DNA of 64,000 nucleotides from Streptomyces sp. TP-A0874 (lineage in GTDB: Bacteria > Actinomycetota > Actinomycetes > Streptomycetales > Streptomycetaceae). The notes below the pieces were generated by a model. It was not told where the DNA came from, made no database searches, and was given only the letters and a program-made list of their open reading frames with translations. The position numbers and the translations under genes were made by a program. Location of the stretch: contig NZ_BBZK01000004.1 in NCBI RefSeq assembly GCF_001748085.1, positions 496,001-560,000 of the forward strand, in the 5' to 3' direction. Each line of letters begins with the position of its first letter. Position 1 is the first letter of the stretch. Shown here piece by piece: positions 62,265-64,000 of this stretch.

Positions 62265-62310
62265 ACAATCCTTAGCTGGGAGAATGCCGCTGGCTGAAAT
62301 GGGAGGTCGC

Positions 62311-63171
62311 ATGGCGTTCGGTGAAGAACGGGCGCGGAGCGTGCTCGCGGCGTGCGGACACGATCCCGCGGCGCCGCTGCTCGCCCTGGGCGAGAACGCC
62401 GTATTCGCCTTGCGGGACGACTCGGTGGTCAAGGTGGGGCGCAGCGTCGAGCTGCTGGCCCGCGCCCGCCGGGAACTCCGGGTGGCGACCTGGTTGGAGG
62501 CGGAGGGCGTCCCGGCGGTCCGAGCCGCCCGGCCGGAGGCCCGGACGGTCCTGGGGCATCCGGTGACTTACTGGGAGCGGCTGCCCGAACCGGTCCGGCC
62601 GGCGCGCGCCGCGGACCTGGCGGGGCTGCTGAGGATCGTCCACGAGCTTCCCGCACCGCCTTTCCCCCTGCCCCGGCGCAGGCTCCTCGAAGGGATCGAC
62701 CGCTGGCTGCGGCTGGCCGACGGCGCCATCGACCCGGCGGACGCTGCCTACCTGCGACAGCGGCGGGACCGCATCGCCGTGGCCGTCGAGGACCTGGCGC
62801 CCCGGCTGCCCCCCGGTCCGATCCACGGTGACGCGCTGCCGCGCAATGTGCACATCGGCCCGGAGGGCCCGGTGCTCGTCGACCTGGAGACCTTCTCCCA
62901 GGATCTCCGCGAGCACGACCTCGTGGTCATGGCGCTCTCCAGGGACCGCTACGGCCTCCCGGCCGACGAGTACGCGGCGTTCACCGAGGTCTACGGCTGG
63001 GACGTCCGCGAGTGGGACGGCTGTGACGTGCTGCGCGGCGCGCGGGAGACGGCGAGTTGCGCCTGGGTCTCCCAGCACGCCCCCGGCAACCCGGCCGCGC
63101 TCGCCGAGTTCCGCCGCCGGGTGGCCTCGCTCCGGGAGGGCGACGCGCGGGTGCGCTGGCACCCGTTCTGA
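62311..63171 (+). CDS. Aminoglycoside phosphotransferase-fold (APH) kinase-like protein
   Basis: A 286-residue protein with the protein-kinase-like fold. The catalytic loop is IHGDALPRNVHI (HGDxxxxN) and the metal-binding motif LVDLETFSQDLREHDL replaces the usual DWE by DLE. The N-terminal LLALGENAVFALRDDSVVKVGR is the ATP-binding lobe. Natural substrates of this group are sugars, choline-like or antibiotic molecules; resistance cannot be inferred. The ATG at 62311 has GGGAGG four bases upstream; ATG at 62284 is an alternative start. Confidence 0.88.
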   Translation: MAFGEERARSVLAACGHDPAAPLLALGENAVFALRDDSVVKVGRSVELLARARRELRVATWLEAEGVPAVRAARPEARTVLGHPVTYWERLPEPVRPARAADLAGLLRIVHELPAPPFPLPRRRLLEGIDRWLRLADGAIDPADAAYLRQRRDRIAVAVEDLAPRLPPGPIHGDALPRNVHIGPEGPVLVDLETFSQDLREHDLVVMALSRDRYGLPADEYAAFTEVYGWDVREWDGCDVLRGARETASCAWVSQHAPGNPAALAEFRRRVASLREGDARVRWHPF

Positions 63172-63207
63172 CCACCCGTCGCGGGTGCGGAGCCGCGGGC
63201 GCGGCGG

Positions 63208-63954
63208 CTAACCGGCCCTGGCCTCCGAAGCGTGCTCCCCGGTGCGCTGCGCGGGTATCAGCGGCCAGGCCGGGTCGATGTACGCCCGGGGATCGCCCAC
63301 GCGCCGCAGGTAGCGCTGGAAGGAGGCGGCCTGCTCGGCCGCGGCCCGCACCTGGAGCTGGTGCAGGGCGGTGGTGTCCACCGAGCCGACCGCCGCGTAC
63401 CGCTCCCCGATCCGTGCCGCCACCCGGGCCGCGGCAACCGCGTCCGCCCCCGCCTCGTGAGCCGAGAGCAGTTCCACCCCGTAGTGCTCGCAGAGCGCTT
63501 GCAGGTTCCGCTTGCCCTTGCGGTAGCGGTCGACGTACTTGTCTAGGACGAGCGGGTCGATGATCGGCCCGGGTGTCCTCCCCAGCCGCGCGGCCAGCGG
63601 CGCGACCCCGTGGCGGGCGCACTCCCGGTCCAGCAGCGACAGGTCGTACCGGGCGTTCATCACGGCCAACGGGCGCCCCGAACCGAGCACTTCGGCGAGG
63701 GCCGCGGTGATCTGCTCGACTCCGGTCGCCGCGGCGAGTCCGTGCCGCCGAGCCTGCTCGGTGCTGATGCCGTGGATGCCGGTCGCCGCGGGGGGGATCG
63801 GCACCCCCGGGTCGATCAGCCACGTCCGGGACGCGCCCGGTTCGCGTCCCGGTCCCAGTTCGACCAGTGCCCCCGTCACTATGCGGTCGCTGTCGATGTC
63901 GGTACCTGTCGTCTCCAGGTCGAATCCGGCCAACCACTCCCCAGGCCACCCCAT
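63208..63954 (-). CDS. DnaQ-type 3-prime to 5-prime exonuclease
   Basis: A 248-residue DEDDh exonuclease. Exo I is AGFDLETTGTDIDSDRIV (Asp, Glu), Exo II is MNARYDLSLLDRE (Asp) and Exo III HEAGADAVAAARV (His, Asp). No polymerase domain or BRCT domain is attached, so it is a free-standing proofreading or repair nuclease; it acts on DNA or RNA ends. Convergent with the phosphotransferase gene, 36 bases apart. Confidence 0.92.
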   Translation of the reverse strand: MGWPGEWLAGFDLETTGTDIDSDRIVTGALVELGPGREPGASRTWLIDPGVPIPPAATGIHGISTEQARRHGLAAATGVEQITAALAEVLGSGRPLAVMNARYDLSLLDRECARHGVAPLAARLGRTPGPIIDPLVLDKYVDRYRKGKRNLQALCEHYGVELLSAHEAGADAVAAARVAARIGERYAAVGSVDTTALHQLQVRAAAEQAASFQRYLRRVGDPRAYIDPAWPLIPAQRTGEHASEARAG

Positions 63955-64000
63955 GACGGTTTCCTCCCTGTTCGTGTTCCCCCGTCCTTCCGCACGGTGC

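Larger units (their letters stand above)
61817..62310. other. 494-base gap holding a promoter and a palindromic element
   Basis: Contains the phosphatidyltransferase promoter at its left end and the long palindrome at 62119-62264. Bases 61860-62110 show no gene or recognised RNA. Confidence 0.5.

Overview
The window is high-GC actinobacterial DNA, most likely from a Streptomyces species. The evidence is the very GC-rich coding bias, frequent GTG and TTG starts, tightly overlapping operons, streptomycete families (RNase Sa-type secreted ribonuclease, streptogrisin-like and subtilisin-like secreted proteases, a DUF5955-like small protein, DauR-like HTH), a rare TTA codon in a regulator, and hairpins without U-tracts at most operon ends. 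No rRNA, tRNA, CRISPR array, insertion sequence or complete integrated element was recognised.

Bases 1-40000 are dominated by purine breakdown. Minus-strand ureABCFGD (1-4031, ureD cut by the window edge) encodes urease. After a secreted RNase and an ABC exporter with its two-component system (4326-8740) comes allantoicase-allantoinase (8903-11430), a divergent IclR regulator (11800), a DUF5955-like protein, a molybdenum-cofactor nucleotidyltransferase (13251) and malate synthase (14046). An MFS pump with its ArsR-type repressor interrupts. The next operon is OHCU decarboxylase, HIU hydrolase, urate oxidase and an 8-oxoguanine/guanine deaminase-like hydrolase (17985-21313), preceded by an HTH regulator and a thiamine-binding-type protein. 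After a block with a secreted protease, cytochrome bd (cydAB), an acyl-CoA synthetase, an F420-type protein, a VOC protein and a TetR/monooxygenase pair (22294-32552), xanthine dehydrogenase (FAD, FeS and Mo subunits plus XdhC, 32646-37909) faces a PucR regulator (38367). Together these convert xanthine or guanine derivatives to urate, allantoin, allantoate, ureidoglycolate, glyoxylate and urea, then to malate and ammonia. Only ureidoglycolate lyase is not seen.

Bases 40000-49500 hold mixed genes: a TPR-like protein, a GntR regulator, an iron-regulated FhuF-like reductase, an anti-sigma-type ATPase, RsgA, a BrkB-family membrane protein, an AidB-like flavoprotein, a GNAT enzyme and a decayed gene fragment.

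Bases 49700-59223 form one sulfur-assimilation operon: a 28-codon cysteine-containing leader peptide, sulfite reductase, a zinc-ribbon miniprotein, APS/PAPS reductase, cysC, cysD, cysN, a sulfonate-type ABC transporter and a sirohydrochlorin chelatase, with most junctions overlapping. The end carries a subtilase, a CDP-alcohol phosphatidyltransferase, an aminoglycoside-phosphotransferase-fold protein and a DnaQ-type exonuclease.

The strongest unusual signals are these: a matching 17-bp operator before the allantoin and urate operons; a TTA (bldA-type) codon in pucR; a Ser-to-Thr change at the nucleophile of a secreted S1 protease; an Ala in place of the urease flap Cys; a perfect 54-bp in-frame tandem duplication in an acyl-CoA synthetase; two related ~145-bp palindromic intergenic elements; a perfect 30-bp palindrome before an exporter; and a TetR-controlled promoter that predicts a leaderless transcript. 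All family assignments come from reading the translated sequences; no database search was run.
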